NCBI RefSeq assembly: GCF_001667035.1
Contig: NZ_LZIR01000077.1
Coordinates: 1 to 34,460, forward strand
Length of the DNA: 34,460 nt
From: Mycobacterium sp. 852002-51057_SCH5723018
Lineage (GTDB): Bacteria; Actinomycetota; Actinomycetes; Mycobacteriales; Mycobacteriaceae
Reading direction: 5' to 3'
Below the pieces are notes generated by a model. The model was not told the origin of the DNA and ran no database searches. It saw nothing but the letters and a program-made list of their open reading frames with translations. Below, piece by piece: positions 24,533 to 32,212 of this stretch (positions are counted from its first letter, which is position 1; the number at the start of each line of letters is the position of its first letter). A program made the translations under genes and the position numbers.

Positions 24533-25039
24533 ATGGATGTCGACGTCGATCATCCGGAAGATGACCAGCAGTGGGACCGGCGCAGGCGCGGCGAGACCGA
24601 AACCGAACGGCTGGACCGCAATTGGAACAGCCTGCTGCAGGAGCTGCGGGTAGTGCAGACGGGGGTGCAGCTGCTCACCGGGTTCCTGTTGACGCTGCCG
24701 TTCCAACAGCGCTTCGACGTGCTCACCGAGCCGTTGCGGATCGTGTACCTGGCGACGGTCGGTTGTTCGGTGGGCGCAACCGTGCTGCTGGTCGCCCCGG
24801 TCGGCATTCACCGGCTGCTGTTCCGGCGGCATCGCCTGCAGGTGCTGGTGTCGGCCGCGCACCGGTGTGCGTTTGCGGGGCTTGCGCTGCTGGGCACGGC
24901 GCTAACCGGGGTGACGCTAATCGTTTTCGCCGCGGTGGCCGGGCGCAGCGCTGGCCTCATAGCGGGCGCCTGCGCCTTGACGTTGTTCGCGTTCTTTTGG
25001 TGGCTTTTACCGCTGCTGTTGCGCACCCGCGGTATGTAG
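24533..25039 (+). CDS. DUF6328 family membrane protein
   Basis: A 168-residue membrane protein. An acidic, Asp/Arg-rich N-terminus (to about residue 30) precedes the family block NWNSLLQELRVVQTGVQLLTGFLLTLPFQQRF, followed by hydrophobic segments at about 40-60, 70-90, 105-130 and 140-160. These features match DUF6328, of unknown function. An in-frame ATG at 24521 is an alternative start. It diverges from the DyP operon across about 130 bases. The small size and location with other short membrane proteins in this segment suggest a stress-envelope role. Confidence 0.83.
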   Translation: MDVDVDHPEDDQQWDRRRRGETETERLDRNWNSLLQELRVVQTGVQLLTGFLLTLPFQQRFDVLTEPLRIVYLATVGCSVGATVLLVAPVGIHRLLFRRHRLQVLVSAAHRCAFAGLALLGTALTGVTLIVFAAVAGRSAGLIAGACALTLFAFFWWLLPLLLRTRGM

Positions 25040-25050
25040 CGCGCCACCGC

Positions 25051-25737
25051 TCAGCGGCCAGGCACCAGCGCCGCGATGCGGGTGGAGTCGAGCTGGTCCA
25101 GGAGATCCTGCGCATCCGCGAAAATCAGCGCCGCGCCCGCGGCCTCCAATTCCGCGCGGGAGATGCCCCCGCTCAACACGCCTATGCACGGCAACGCCGC
25201 GGCCGTCGCGGCCTGCGCGTCCCATACCGCGTCGCCGACGAACACGGCCTGGTCGGCTTCGACACCGGCCCGGTCCAGCGCGACCTGGACGATGCCCGGT
25301 TCGGGTTTGGCGGTGTCGACGTCGCGCGACGACGTCGTCACGGAGATGACGTCGTCGCAGTCGAGTGCCTTGAGCAGCACCTCGAGTTCGTCTTCGGGCG
25401 CCGAACTGGCCAGCACGACTTGCAATCCCAGATCGGCGACGCGGTGCAGCAGGGCGCGCGCGCCGGGCAGCGGCGCCAACAGCGACATGGTGTCGGCGTA
25501 GTGCCGGCTGTGTCCGTCGCTGAGCCGGTCCTGCACGTCGTCGGGGGCGTCCTCGGACAAGGTGCGGACCAACGTGTCTCCGTCCATGCCGATGCAGCGG
25601 TGGATCTTCCAGGCGGCAACGGGCATGTCCTCGGCGTCGAAGGCGCGCTGCCATGCGTAGACATGCAGGTAATTGGAATCGACGAGAGTTCCGTCGACGT
25701 CGAATAGGACGGCGGGCGTGCCCCTGGCGGTGTTCAT
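25051..25737 (-). CDS. HAD-superfamily phosphatase (phosphoglycolate phosphatase-like)
   Basis: A 228-residue HAD hydrolase. Motif I is VLFDVDGTLVDSNY with the nucleophile and acid Asp residues; motif II is VVLASSA; the motif III Lys is in VDTAKPEPG; motif IV is VFVGDAVWDAQAA. A helical cap follows motif I (GMDGDTLVRTL). This places it near phosphoglycolate phosphatase/beta-phosphoglucomutase enzymes; the substrate is open. The frame extends up to 25884, but the ATG at 25737 gives MNTARGTPAVLFDVDG, and a SigF-like promoter ends 9 bases upstream, which would make the transcript leaderless. Confidence 0.9.
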   Translation of the reverse strand: MNTARGTPAVLFDVDGTLVDSNYLHVYAWQRAFDAEDMPVAAWKIHRCIGMDGDTLVRTLSEDAPDDVQDRLSDGHSRHYADTMSLLAPLPGARALLHRVADLGLQVVLASSAPEDELEVLLKALDCDDVISVTTSSRDVDTAKPEPGIVQVALDRAGVEADQAVFVGDAVWDAQAATAAALPCIGVLSGGISRAELEAAGAALIFADAQDLLDQLDSTRIAALVPGR

Positions 25738-25746
25738 GTGCCCGGC

Positions 25747-25773
25747 ATACCCGCGCCGGCTTCGGCTGACACC
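25747..25773 (-). promoter_or_regulatory. SigF-like promoter for the HAD gene
   Basis: Reading the minus strand: GGTGT (25773-25769), 16-base spacer, GGGTAT (25752-25747). One mismatch in the -35 from GGTTT. The -10 lies 9 bases before the HAD start codon. Confidence 0.5.
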
Positions 25774-25775
25774 AC

Positions 25776-25802
25776 CGTTTGGCCCTTTGGGCCTGCGGGT
25801 AG
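25776..25802 (+). promoter_or_regulatory. SigF-type promoter for the UsfY-like gene
   Basis: CGTTT (25776-25780), 16-base spacer, GGGTAG (25797-25802), a near-exact match to the SigF pattern. It is 92 bases upstream of the GTG start at 25895. Its -35 lies only 2 bases from the -35 of the oppositely directed HAD promoter. Confidence 0.6.
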
Positions 25803-25894
25803 ACCTCGACGAGATCACCGATGCGCTTCCCGCCGGATCCAATCTGCAAGCTGCCCAATCACGCTGGTGCACAACATCATTCACGAGGAGTGAC

Positions 25895-26206
25895 GTGAAT
25901 TACCTGAAGAGCGACCCCGTCGATCACGAACGCACGTTTCGTCGGCATGCCGGGGAGACCCTCATTCACGGCCCGCACGCGCCCGGTGTGTACGGCGTGA
26001 TCGTGGCTGCGGGCGCCCTGATCGTCGGCTTGTTCGCATTCGCGACCGGGCACCTTCTGGCCGGCTCGGTGGCCGCCATGCTGGCCGTCCTGCTCTCTGT
26101 GGCGAGTGCGGCCTGGCTGCTGCACACCCACCGCAAGGTCCGCGACGCCGAACTGCGCTGGCACGCCACGCATTCCGACGAGCCCGCGCCCCCGCCCACC
26201 AGCTAG
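25895..26206 (+). CDS. Small two-helix membrane protein, UsfY-like
   Basis: A 103-residue protein beginning VNYLKSDPVDHERTFRRHAGE at a GTG preceded by GAGGAG. The frame is open further upstream but no binding site supports that. Two hydrophobic helices (about residues 35-56 and 60-80) are followed by a basic, polar tail (HTHRKVRDAELRWHATH). The DPVDHxRT...AGE start recalls UsfY, the small protein encoded near the sigF locus of M. tuberculosis; this is from memory and should be treated as tentative. The SigF-type promoter upstream fits such an identity. Confidence 0.72.
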   Translation: MNYLKSDPVDHERTFRRHAGETLIHGPHAPGVYGVIVAAGALIVGLFAFATGHLLAGSVAAMLAVLLSVASAAWLLHTHRKVRDAELRWHATHSDEPAPPPTS

Positions 26207-26254
26207 ACGCGGGCGAGCTAACGAAAGCATTGCCCCTCCCGAGTGGGGCGCAGA

Positions 26255-26281
26255 GGTTTATTTGTCCTCCTGACCGGGTAG
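26255..26281 (+). promoter_or_regulatory. SigF-type promoter
   Basis: GGTTT (26255-26259), 16-base spacer, GGGTAG (26276-26281). The -10 is 9 bases before the ATG at 26291, predicting a leaderless or nearly leaderless transcript. Confidence 0.65.
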
Positions 26282-26290
26282 AAGTGCGCC

Positions 26291-26587
26291 ATGCTCGACA
26301 CGTCCCGCCCGTTTCGTCCGGCAAACGGCACCGCCGGCCCGGACAGGCGGGCAAGTGTCCCGGGTTTGGTGGCGGCGGCGATCTGGGCGGCCGGCGCGGT
26401 AGCCGGCGTGGTCGCGTTGGTAGTCGGGCATATCGGGTTGGCAATCGCGGCGCTCATTGTTGCCGTCGTAGCCCCATGGGTCGGCCTGGCGTGCGTGTCG
26501 CATGGGCATCGCCCGACCTACACCGTCGTGCCCGTTGGCCGGCGATTGGCGGGTGCGCAATTTTTTGGCGCGCATAGGTGTGGCTGA
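26291..26587 (+). CDS. Small membrane protein, unknown function
   Basis: A 98-residue protein with a polar N-terminus (MLDTSRPFRPANGTAGPDRR), two hydrophobic segments (about residues 23-46 and 49-70), and a short basic C-terminal part. No named family was recognised. Its two-helix layout is like that of the upstream UsfY-like gene, and the two may be diverged relatives. No Shine-Dalgarno is seen, consistent with leaderless expression from the SigF-type promoter just upstream. It could be a real but poorly conserved gene. Confidence 0.62.
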   Translation: MLDTSRPFRPANGTAGPDRRASVPGLVAAAIWAAGAVAGVVALVVGHIGLAIAALIVAVVAPWVGLACVSHGHRPTYTVVPVGRRLAGAQFFGAHRCG

Positions 26588-26603
26588 GACCTGAACTGGG
26601 TAA
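26577..26603 (+). promoter_or_regulatory. SigF-like promoter
   Basis: GGTGT (26577-26581), 16-base spacer, GGGTAA (26598-26603), the same -35 variant (GGTGT) as the HAD promoter. It overlaps the last codons of the small membrane protein gene and lies 65 bases upstream of the DUF4193 gene. Confidence 0.42.
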
Positions 26604-26668
26604 CGACTGACCCACGGGTGAGTACAGGCGAGTGCGTCAACCCGTCACCGAGCAGGAAGGAACCACCG

Positions 26669-26971
26669 ATGACGACCACAAGCGACTACGACGCACGCCG
26701 GCTTTCCGACCTCGAGACCCAGGACGCGACCTCGCTCCGCGAGCTGGCGCCCAAGCGGCCCGTCGCGACGGCCACGGTCGTCGATGAGGACCCCAACGAC
26801 ATGGTGTTCTTCGAGCTGCCGGGCGCGGACCTGTCCGGTGAAGAGCTGTCGGTGACGGTGATTCCGCCGCGGTCCGACGAGTTCACCTGCTCGAGCTGCT
26901 TTCTGGTGCAGCACCGTAGCCGGCTACGGAAGTCGAGTTCGGGTCTCCCGGTGTGCGCCGACTGCCTGTGA
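26669..26971 (+). CDS. DUF4193 family protein (zinc-ribbon-like)
   Basis: A 100-residue acidic protein of the actinobacterial DUF4193 family, of unknown function. Typical parts are the start MTTTSDYDARR, the middle FELPGADLSGEELSVTVIP and the C-terminal metal-binding pairs CSSC and CADC, which would bind one zinc. The ATG at 26669 has a good AGGAAGGA binding site; an upstream start at 26618 is possible but lacks one. It stands just before the cytochrome P450 gene, where M. tuberculosis has a short hypothetical gene. Confidence 0.88.
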   Translation: MTTTSDYDARRLSDLETQDATSLRELAPKRPVATATVVDEDPNDMVFFELPGADLSGEELSVTVIPPRSDEFTCSSCFLVQHRSRLRKSSSGLPVCADCL

Positions 26972-27040
26972 GGCCCTTTTAGGCAAGACACGGGCGGGGG
27001 ATTGTTGACCAACGGATAACGCCGTGTTTCTGTCGTCAGC

Positions 27041-28414
27041 GTGGCCGCATCCGCTCTTCGCCGGGGGGAAGCGCCCGACGCCCTGAGCCGTCCACCCGGG
27101 CTGCCCGCGCCGCGCCCGCTTCGTTCCGTCTTCGCCGCGGCGTATGCGATCGCCTACCTGGTCGGCGGCGAGCGCCGGATGCTGCGGCTGATACGCCGAT
27201 ACGGACCCCTCATGACAATGCCGGTCCTCAGCCTGGGCAACGTGGCGATCGTGTCCGACCCGCAGCTGGCCAAGGAGGTTTTCACCGCACCGCCCGACGT
27301 GCTGCTCGGCGGACAGGGTGTGGGACCGGCGGCCGCGATCTACGGCTCGGGATCGATGTTCGTGCAGGAGGAGCCGGAGCATCTTCGGCGGCGCAAGCTC
27401 CTGACGCCGCCCCTGCACGGCGCCGCGCTCAGCAGCTACGTCCCGATCATGGAGAAGTCGGCCCTCGCCGCCATGCACAGCTGGCCCGTCGACCGCCCCT
27501 TCGAGATGCTCACGGCGGCCCGGGCGCTGACGCTGGATGTGATCGTCAGGGTCATCTTCGGAGCCGACGATCCCGCCGAGGCCCGGCGACTGGGCCGGCC
27601 ATTCGAGCGTCTGTTAAACCTTGGTGTCTCAGAGCAATTGACGGTCCGCTACGCGCTGCGCCGCGCCGGCGCGCTGCTGGTCTGGCCGCAGCGGGCCCGC
27701 GCCAACAAGGAGATCGACGACGTCGTCATGCCGCTCATCGCGCGACGGCGAAATGACCCGAGCTTGGCCGACCAGCTCGACATCCTGGCGTTGCTGATGT
27801 GCGCCCGCGGAGATGACGGAGAGCGGCTGTCGGACAGCGAGATTCGCGACGACCTGATCACCTTGATGCTGGCGGGTCACGAGACCACCGCCACCACGTT
27901 GGCCTGGATCTTCGACTTGCTGCTACACCATCCCGACGCGCTGCGACGGGTGCTGGACGAAGCCCTGAGCGGAGAGGAGGCCTTCACCACCGCGGTGGTC
28001 CACGAGACCCTGCGGATCCGCCCGCCCGCGCCATTCACGGCCCGCGTTGCGGCGCAACCGGTTCCGATCGGCGGCTACCGCATCGACGCCGGAACGCGAA
28101 TCGTCGTCCATATCATCGCGATCAACCGAAACCCCCGAATCTACGATCATCCTAACGAGTTCCGCCCCGAAAGATTTCTGGGCAGCCGGCCCGACACCTA
28201 TGCATGGGTTCCGTTCGGGGGCGGCGTCAAACGCTGCCTGGGCGCGACCTTCTCGATGCGCGAGCTGATCACCGTGCTGCACACCTTGCTGCGTGCCGGG
28301 GAGTTCGCCGCGGTCGACGAGCAGCCGGAACGGATAGTGCGGCGCTCCATCATGCTCGCGCCCCGCTACGGCACCAGGGTGCGGTTCCGCCCCCTGACTG
28401 ACCGAATCGGGTAG
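27041..28414 (+). CDS. cyp137: Cytochrome P450 (CYP137-like)
   Basis: A 457-residue cytochrome P450 monooxygenase. The I-helix oxygen-binding motif is AGHETTATT (about residue 285), the K-helix ExxR is HETLRIRPP, and the haem-thiolate motif is FGGGVKRCLGA (Cys about 395). The sequence GSGSMFVQEEPEHLRRRKLLTPPLHG is the C-helix region. Assignment to CYP137 (Rv3685c) rests on synteny with rsfB, tRNA-Pro and the Rv3684-like gene. The start is a GTG. Substrate unknown. No ferredoxin gene is nearby. Confidence 0.88.
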   Translation: MAASALRRGEAPDALSRPPGLPAPRPLRSVFAAAYAIAYLVGGERRMLRLIRRYGPLMTMPVLSLGNVAIVSDPQLAKEVFTAPPDVLLGGQGVGPAAAIYGSGSMFVQEEPEHLRRRKLLTPPLHGAALSSYVPIMEKSALAAMHSWPVDRPFEMLTAARALTLDVIVRVIFGADDPAEARRLGRPFERLLNLGVSEQLTVRYALRRAGALLVWPQRARANKEIDDVVMPLIARRRNDPSLADQLDILALLMCARGDDGERLSDSEIRDDLITLMLAGHETTATTLAWIFDLLLHHPDALRRVLDEALSGEEAFTTAVVHETLRIRPPAPFTARVAAQPVPIGGYRIDAGTRIVVHIIAINRNPRIYDHPNEFRPERFLGSRPDTYAWVPFGGGVKRCLGATFSMRELITVLHTLLRAGEFAAVDEQPERIVRRSIMLAPRYGTRVRFRPLTDRIG

Positions 28415-28559
28415 GCGTCGTTGCCGCAAGAGTCGAGTAGGCATCCCTAGACTTGGCGACGCATGGTTTGGGGGCCCAGCGCTCCACATCGCCGACGTCA
28501 AAGCTGTTAGGGCGAACGGATGTCGGGTCGTGTGATGCGCTCGCGAAGAGGACAACGAG

Positions 28560-29303
28560 ATGACATTGGTAGAAGCATTTGCGGACGGAAGCGTGCAAAT
28601 GGCCTCAGCCGGTACGCCGTGGTGGCTTCCGCTGTTTACGGCCGGGGCCGGCCTTTTAGGCACTATCCTCGGCGGTCTGATTACATTCTTCACCTCGACG
28701 TCTGCCCACCGCCGGGAAGAAAAAGCAGAGCGTGAACGCCAACGACGGGATCAGATTCGTGATGTCTCTGTAAGGTTCATGCAGGCGGTGTCCAAGCAAT
28801 CCCTCGATAGCGCAAAGATCAAAGAAACCGCGGCAGAACTTCAGGAATTGATGGATCGGCTAACCAACGGCGACGACCCCACTGAGTCGCTCGCCGCGTT
28901 CAAGAACCGAGGGTTCGATCCGGAAAAGTCGCGATTGACGCCAGCAACATCGCAGCTGGACATCTTGAACACGGTACTGCAGGCGATTGGGGCGGTCGAA
29001 TCAACCCTGTCGGAGGCCGGTGTGATTGTTGCCGAAATGCGGCTGCTCCTCCCGAATCATATTGTCAGGCTGGCGGGCTTAGTTGCGTCGGCCCGCTTCA
29101 CTCAGCAACTGTATTCGGCGCTGCCGACAACGAATAAGTTTCAACAGCCTGGCGACATCAGCGCCTTGATGAGTCGATTCGTGAACGCGGTCCGGTCAGA
29201 ATTGGGAATGGATGAATTCGTGCCCCTGGAAGTGCGGCTCGAAAATCTGGAAGCGATGGTGGGCGATGCTATCGACCCAAGAAAGGTGCCCAATAATAGC
29301 TGA
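28560..29303 (+). CDS. Membrane-anchored coiled-coil protein, unknown function
   Basis: A 247-residue protein. An N-terminal hydrophobic segment at about residues 22-45 (WWLPLFTAGAGLLGTILGGL...) is followed by a highly charged stretch (HRREEKAERERQRRDQIRD) and a mainly helical remainder, probably a coiled coil reaching into the cytoplasm. No family was recognised. Base use is clearly less GC-rich than the neighbours, with more A/T in third positions, which suggests later acquisition. The ATG is preceded by GAGGACAACGAG. It is 128 bases upstream of an Mrr-like nuclease gene, so a defence or stress pairing is possible but unproven. Confidence 0.75.
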   Translation: MTLVEAFADGSVQMASAGTPWWLPLFTAGAGLLGTILGGLITFFTSTSAHRREEKAERERQRRDQIRDVSVRFMQAVSKQSLDSAKIKETAAELQELMDRLTNGDDPTESLAAFKNRGFDPEKSRLTPATSQLDILNTVLQAIGAVESTLSEAGVIVAEMRLLLPNHIVRLAGLVASARFTQQLYSALPTTNKFQQPGDISALMSRFVNAVRSELGMDEFVPLEVRLENLEAMVGDAIDPRKVPNNS

Positions 29304-29431
29304 CTTCAGGAAACGGTAGTCGGCACGTGCGGCTTGTCGAAATCACACCGGTTCACCGCAATGCCGGTTTGTCATACCCCTCAGATAGGTTCATCCGACG
29401 AGCCCGGTCGGCAATAGCACCTCGAGGAGTC

Positions 29432-30055
29432 ATGGACAAGATTCTCGGATCCTTGGTCGTGTTCGGGTTCGCTCTGCCTTGGTTTTTCACGCAGAGCGCC
29501 ACCGGCAGCGTGCCGGCGGGAGCGGCGGCCGCAATGGCCGGCCTCGTCGCGACGGTCGGCGTCCTCCTATGGCTTTCGGCGCAGAGGGACCGCTTTCGAG
29601 TGCGATTGCAGCGGCGGCGTGATCTTAAGTGCGCCTCGTCCGCGATGGCGGCAGTCGACGAGATGCCGGGTGTCGAGTTCGAAGAATTCGTCGCGGCACA
29701 GCTACGAACGGCGGGTTGGAGCGTCAGCCACACCGCCAGCACCGGTGACTACGGTGTTGATCTGATCGCCAGGAAAGGGGGCACCCGCATGGCGGTGCAG
29801 TGCAAGAGGCTGGCCAGAGCCGTCGGTGTCGCGGCCGTGCAGCAGGTGGTCTCCGGCGCGCTACACCACCGTTGCAACCATGCGGTGGTGGTGACCAATC
29901 AGGGGTTCACCAAGGCGGCCCGGCAGTTGGCGAGCACGCACCGTTGCCGCCTCGTCGGACGCGAGCAGCTGCACATCTGGACACGCACGTCCGCGGGCGC
30001 ACCGATTGACGGTAGTGCGAGCCGCACGCGTTTCGAGGTGGACCGATCGGGGTAG
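29432..30055 (+). CDS. Membrane-anchored Mrr-type restriction endonuclease-like protein
   Basis: A 207-residue protein with two N-terminal membrane segments (about residues 3-20 and 27-50), then an Arg-rich linker and a C-terminal Mrr_cat PD-(D/E)xK nuclease domain. Likely catalytic residues are Glu84 (FEEFVAAQL), Asp110 (GDYGVDLIA) and Gln123-Lys125 (AVQCKRL). These motifs are typical of Mrr-like enzymes that cut modified or foreign DNA. The ATG at 29432 follows GAGGAG, and the longer frame from 29327 lacks one. Membrane-tethered Mrr-domain proteins are known in actinobacteria, though their targets are uncertain. The SodC-like gene starts 10 bases downstream. Confidence 0.85.
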   Translation: MDKILGSLVVFGFALPWFFTQSATGSVPAGAAAAMAGLVATVGVLLWLSAQRDRFRVRLQRRRDLKCASSAMAAVDEMPGVEFEEFVAAQLRTAGWSVSHTASTGDYGVDLIARKGGTRMAVQCKRLARAVGVAAVQQVVSGALHHRCNHAVVVTNQGFTKAARQLASTHRCRLVGREQLHIWTRTSAGAPIDGSASRTRFEVDRSG

Positions 30056-30064
30056 GCCCAGCCA

Positions 30065-30826
30065 ATGAAAAAGGGCGTGTCCTTCGCGGCCGCGGTACTT
30101 GCCGTCAGCGTCGCACCGTTAGGCGCATGCGCAAACCAGGGCAGTAACCAGTCCACGACGTCCCCCTCCTCCAGCGCGCCGCCCGGCACCGAGCGGATGA
30201 CCACCCAGTTGAAGGGCGCCGACGGGAGCCAGGTCGCCACCGCCACCATCGATTTCGCGAACGGCTACGCGACGGTGACCGTGGAAGCCGGCGCCAACCA
30301 GGTCCTGAGCCCGGGTTTCCATGGGCTCGAAATCCACTCGGTGGGCAAGTGCGAGGCCAACTCGACTGCGCCCGCGGGAGGCTCGACCGGAGACTTCAAC
30401 TCCGCCGGAGGCGTGTACCAGGCGTCGGGCCACACCGGCTATCCCGCCAGCGGCGACCTGACCGCGTTGCAGGTGCGCACCGACGGTTCGGCGAAACTCG
30501 TCACCACCAGTAACTTGTTCACCGCGGCGGACCTGCGAAACGGCTCGGGCACCGCGCTGATCATCCATCAGAGCCCCGACAACCTAACCAATACCTCCAC
30601 CGGCGATTCCAGCAAGCGGCTGGCCTGCGGGGTGATTGCCGCGGCGACCGCGACGACGACCTCGTCCACCACGGAGACGACCACCGTCATCACCACCACG
30701 ACCGCCGTGCCACCGGCGTCGACCAGCACCAGCACGAGCACCGTCACGGTCACCAGTAGCGTCCCGACCGTCACGACGACGCCGAGCAAGGCCATAACGA
30801 CCACGAGCGTTCCGCCCGGCGGCTGA
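30065..30826 (+). CDS. SodC-like lipoprotein with degraded copper site and Thr-rich tail
   Basis: A 253-residue predicted lipoprotein: signal peptide of about 21 residues with lipobox PLGAC (Cys22). Residues about 45-192 align with mycobacterial Cu-only superoxide dismutase SodC (PGFHGxxIHSVGKCE, AGG, HTGxPASGDL, KRxACGVI). Several metal-site residues differ: the first His of HxH is Glu89 (LEIH), and the GGHYH segment reads GGVYQ. His91, His123 and His168 and the disulphide pair Cys96/Cys188 remain. The loop before the last Cys is shortened. Residues 193-253 are a Ser/Thr/Pro/Val-rich tail typical of surface or wall-spanning stalks and prone to glycosylation. It is probably not an active dismutase. 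It lies 10 bases after the Mrr gene. Confidence 0.82.
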   Translation: MKKGVSFAAAVLAVSVAPLGACANQGSNQSTTSPSSSAPPGTERMTTQLKGADGSQVATATIDFANGYATVTVEAGANQVLSPGFHGLEIHSVGKCEANSTAPAGGSTGDFNSAGGVYQASGHTGYPASGDLTALQVRTDGSAKLVTTSNLFTAADLRNGSGTALIIHQSPDNLTNTSTGDSSKRLACGVIAAATATTTSSTTETTTVITTTTAVPPASTSTSTSTVTVTSSVPTVTTTPSKAITTTSVPPGG

Positions 30827-30859
30827 CCGCTTAAAAGGAACGTCACCTGTGGTGACAAT

Positions 30860-30889
30860 GGTCGGGGTGGCGGGATTCGACCCCACGGC
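30860..30889 (-). repeat. att-like copy of the tRNA-Pro 3' end
   Basis: This 30-base segment is identical at 29 positions to 32076-32105, the T-arm and 3' acceptor strand of the tRNA-Pro gene, in the same orientation. The single difference is C at 30881 versus A at 32097. The rest of a tRNA is absent here. Such copies are the footprint of integration at a tRNA 3' end. Confidence 0.75.
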
Positions 30890-30924
30890 GGGCAGTCTTA
30901 CTGCCTCGATCTTGGCTGCGAAGA

Positions 30925-31827
30925 TTAGGAGCCGGCGATTGCAGCCATCAGGGCGGGAATAAGGCCACCGAACTCTGTACCGCTCAATGGAAAGGACGTC
31001 AGCGTCCCGTCGGTCGACGTCAGCGTAGTTATAACGGGCTGTGGGGGAGCCATCAGCCCTCCAAGGGGAACGGAGAACTCCGCCGTCGTGTAGCCGGTGT
31101 CCGAAGGCACCGGGAACGACATCGACACGGTTTGTTGGCCAAAGAAGAAGCCGTTCACGGCACCGGCTGGCGCGTTGACCAGTGCTTCGGCGGCGGCAAC
31201 GGGGTTCCCGGTCTGCACCGCGTTGGCGAATGCAGTGCTGCTATTAGCGAGCGCAATCGCAACATTGGCCTCTGGACCTATAGCGTCAACAGCAAGCACA
31301 TACGGCGTCGGCACCTCGAGTGACCCCGACGTCACGGTGACCCCGCCCACTCCGAGCAGCGATGCGGTCCCACTCATCGTTAGCACGATGGGACCGAATG
31401 GAGTTGGCTGATAGTAGACGGGCATGCTGAACGTCGGGTCAATCACGCTGGTCACGGCGTCCAGAAGGCCGGCTCCGGTCCCAACCAACGGCTGCCCCAA
31501 CAATGCCTCGCTCGGCGCATTCAGCGCGTTCAACAAATTCTGCTGGACATTGGCGGCCTCGGCGCTGACATACTGAGCCATGCCGGCGTTCAACGCGCCT
31601 ACGAACTGATCATGGAATGCCTGCGCTTCGGTGTTGAGAACCCGAAAATTCTGGCCGAAGTCTTCGAACAGCTGCGCGATCGTGGTCGACACCTCGTCCT
31701 GGGCCGCAGCCGCTATCGCGGTTGTGGGACCCGCGCCCGTTCTCGCTGCGCTCAGCGCGGAACCAATCCCGTCCAGAGCCCGGGCCGCCATCGCAACACT
31801 GTCCGGCACCACGCTGACAAACGACAT
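30925..31827 (-). CDS. PE family protein
   Basis: A 300-residue protein whose first about 95 residues are a PE domain: MSFVSVVPDSVAMAARALDG at the start, AAQDEVSTTIAQLF, and the secretion motif YxxxE at 86-90 (YVSAE), which directs type VII export. The rest (about 110-300) is a mainly beta, Gly/Ala/Val-rich domain with TMSGTASLLGVGGVTVTSG and no PGRS repeats. The frame starts at 31872, but the ATG at 31827 follows GGGGGAAG, giving the normal PE start. No PPE partner gene adjoins it. It is the only gene between the tRNA-Pro gene and the att-like repeat. Confidence 0.9.
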   Translation of the reverse strand: MSFVSVVPDSVAMAARALDGIGSALSAARTGAGPTTAIAAAAQDEVSTTIAQLFEDFGQNFRVLNTEAQAFHDQFVGALNAGMAQYVSAEAANVQQNLLNALNAPSEALLGQPLVGTGAGLLDAVTSVIDPTFSMPVYYQPTPFGPIVLTMSGTASLLGVGGVTVTSGSLEVPTPYVLAVDAIGPEANVAIALANSSTAFANAVQTGNPVAAAEALVNAPAGAVNGFFFGQQTVSMSFPVPSDTGYTTAEFSVPLGGLMAPPQPVITTLTSTDGTLTSFPLSGTEFGGLIPALMAAIAGS

Positions 31828-32077
31828 CAGGCTTCCCCCACATCTCGCCAACTGGGTCGAGTATCCAAACACAAATTAATCACCGCTGCGGCTCTGCTGA
31901 AACCTGATGGGCGCTGTCGGCAGAAATTGTTAACCAAACGCTAACCCGGTGACCGCTCCTTGGGGCAAGCATCGCCGGGCGATCAGAGGCAAACCGACTC
32001 CCCGACAGGCCTGGCCGATCCCGGCGTCGCGACAGCGCGTCCCTTTGTGCCGCAGCGAGTCTTGAGACATCACAGGG
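31828..32077. other. Intergenic region upstream of the PE gene
   Basis: About 250 bases hold no convincing gene. On the minus strand it contains a run of A/T-richer sequence, including TTAATTTG, that might act as a promoter for the PE gene, but no clear -35/-10 pair was found. Confidence 0.4.
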
Positions 32078-32151
<74 letters not shown>

Positions 32152-32212
32152 CTTGAAGCCACGACAGCCTATCGCACCGGCCCGGCGACTGGCCAAACCG
32201 CAGCACAGCGGG

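Noticed and set aside
28380..28413. SigF promoter (GGTTC...GGGTAG) at the end of cyp137
   Set aside because: The spacer is about 21 bases, outside the 15-17 range, and the -35 is a poor match.
30860..30930. A second full tRNA gene
   Set aside because: Only the T-arm and 3' acceptor half match; no anticodon arm, D-arm or 5' acceptor strand is present.
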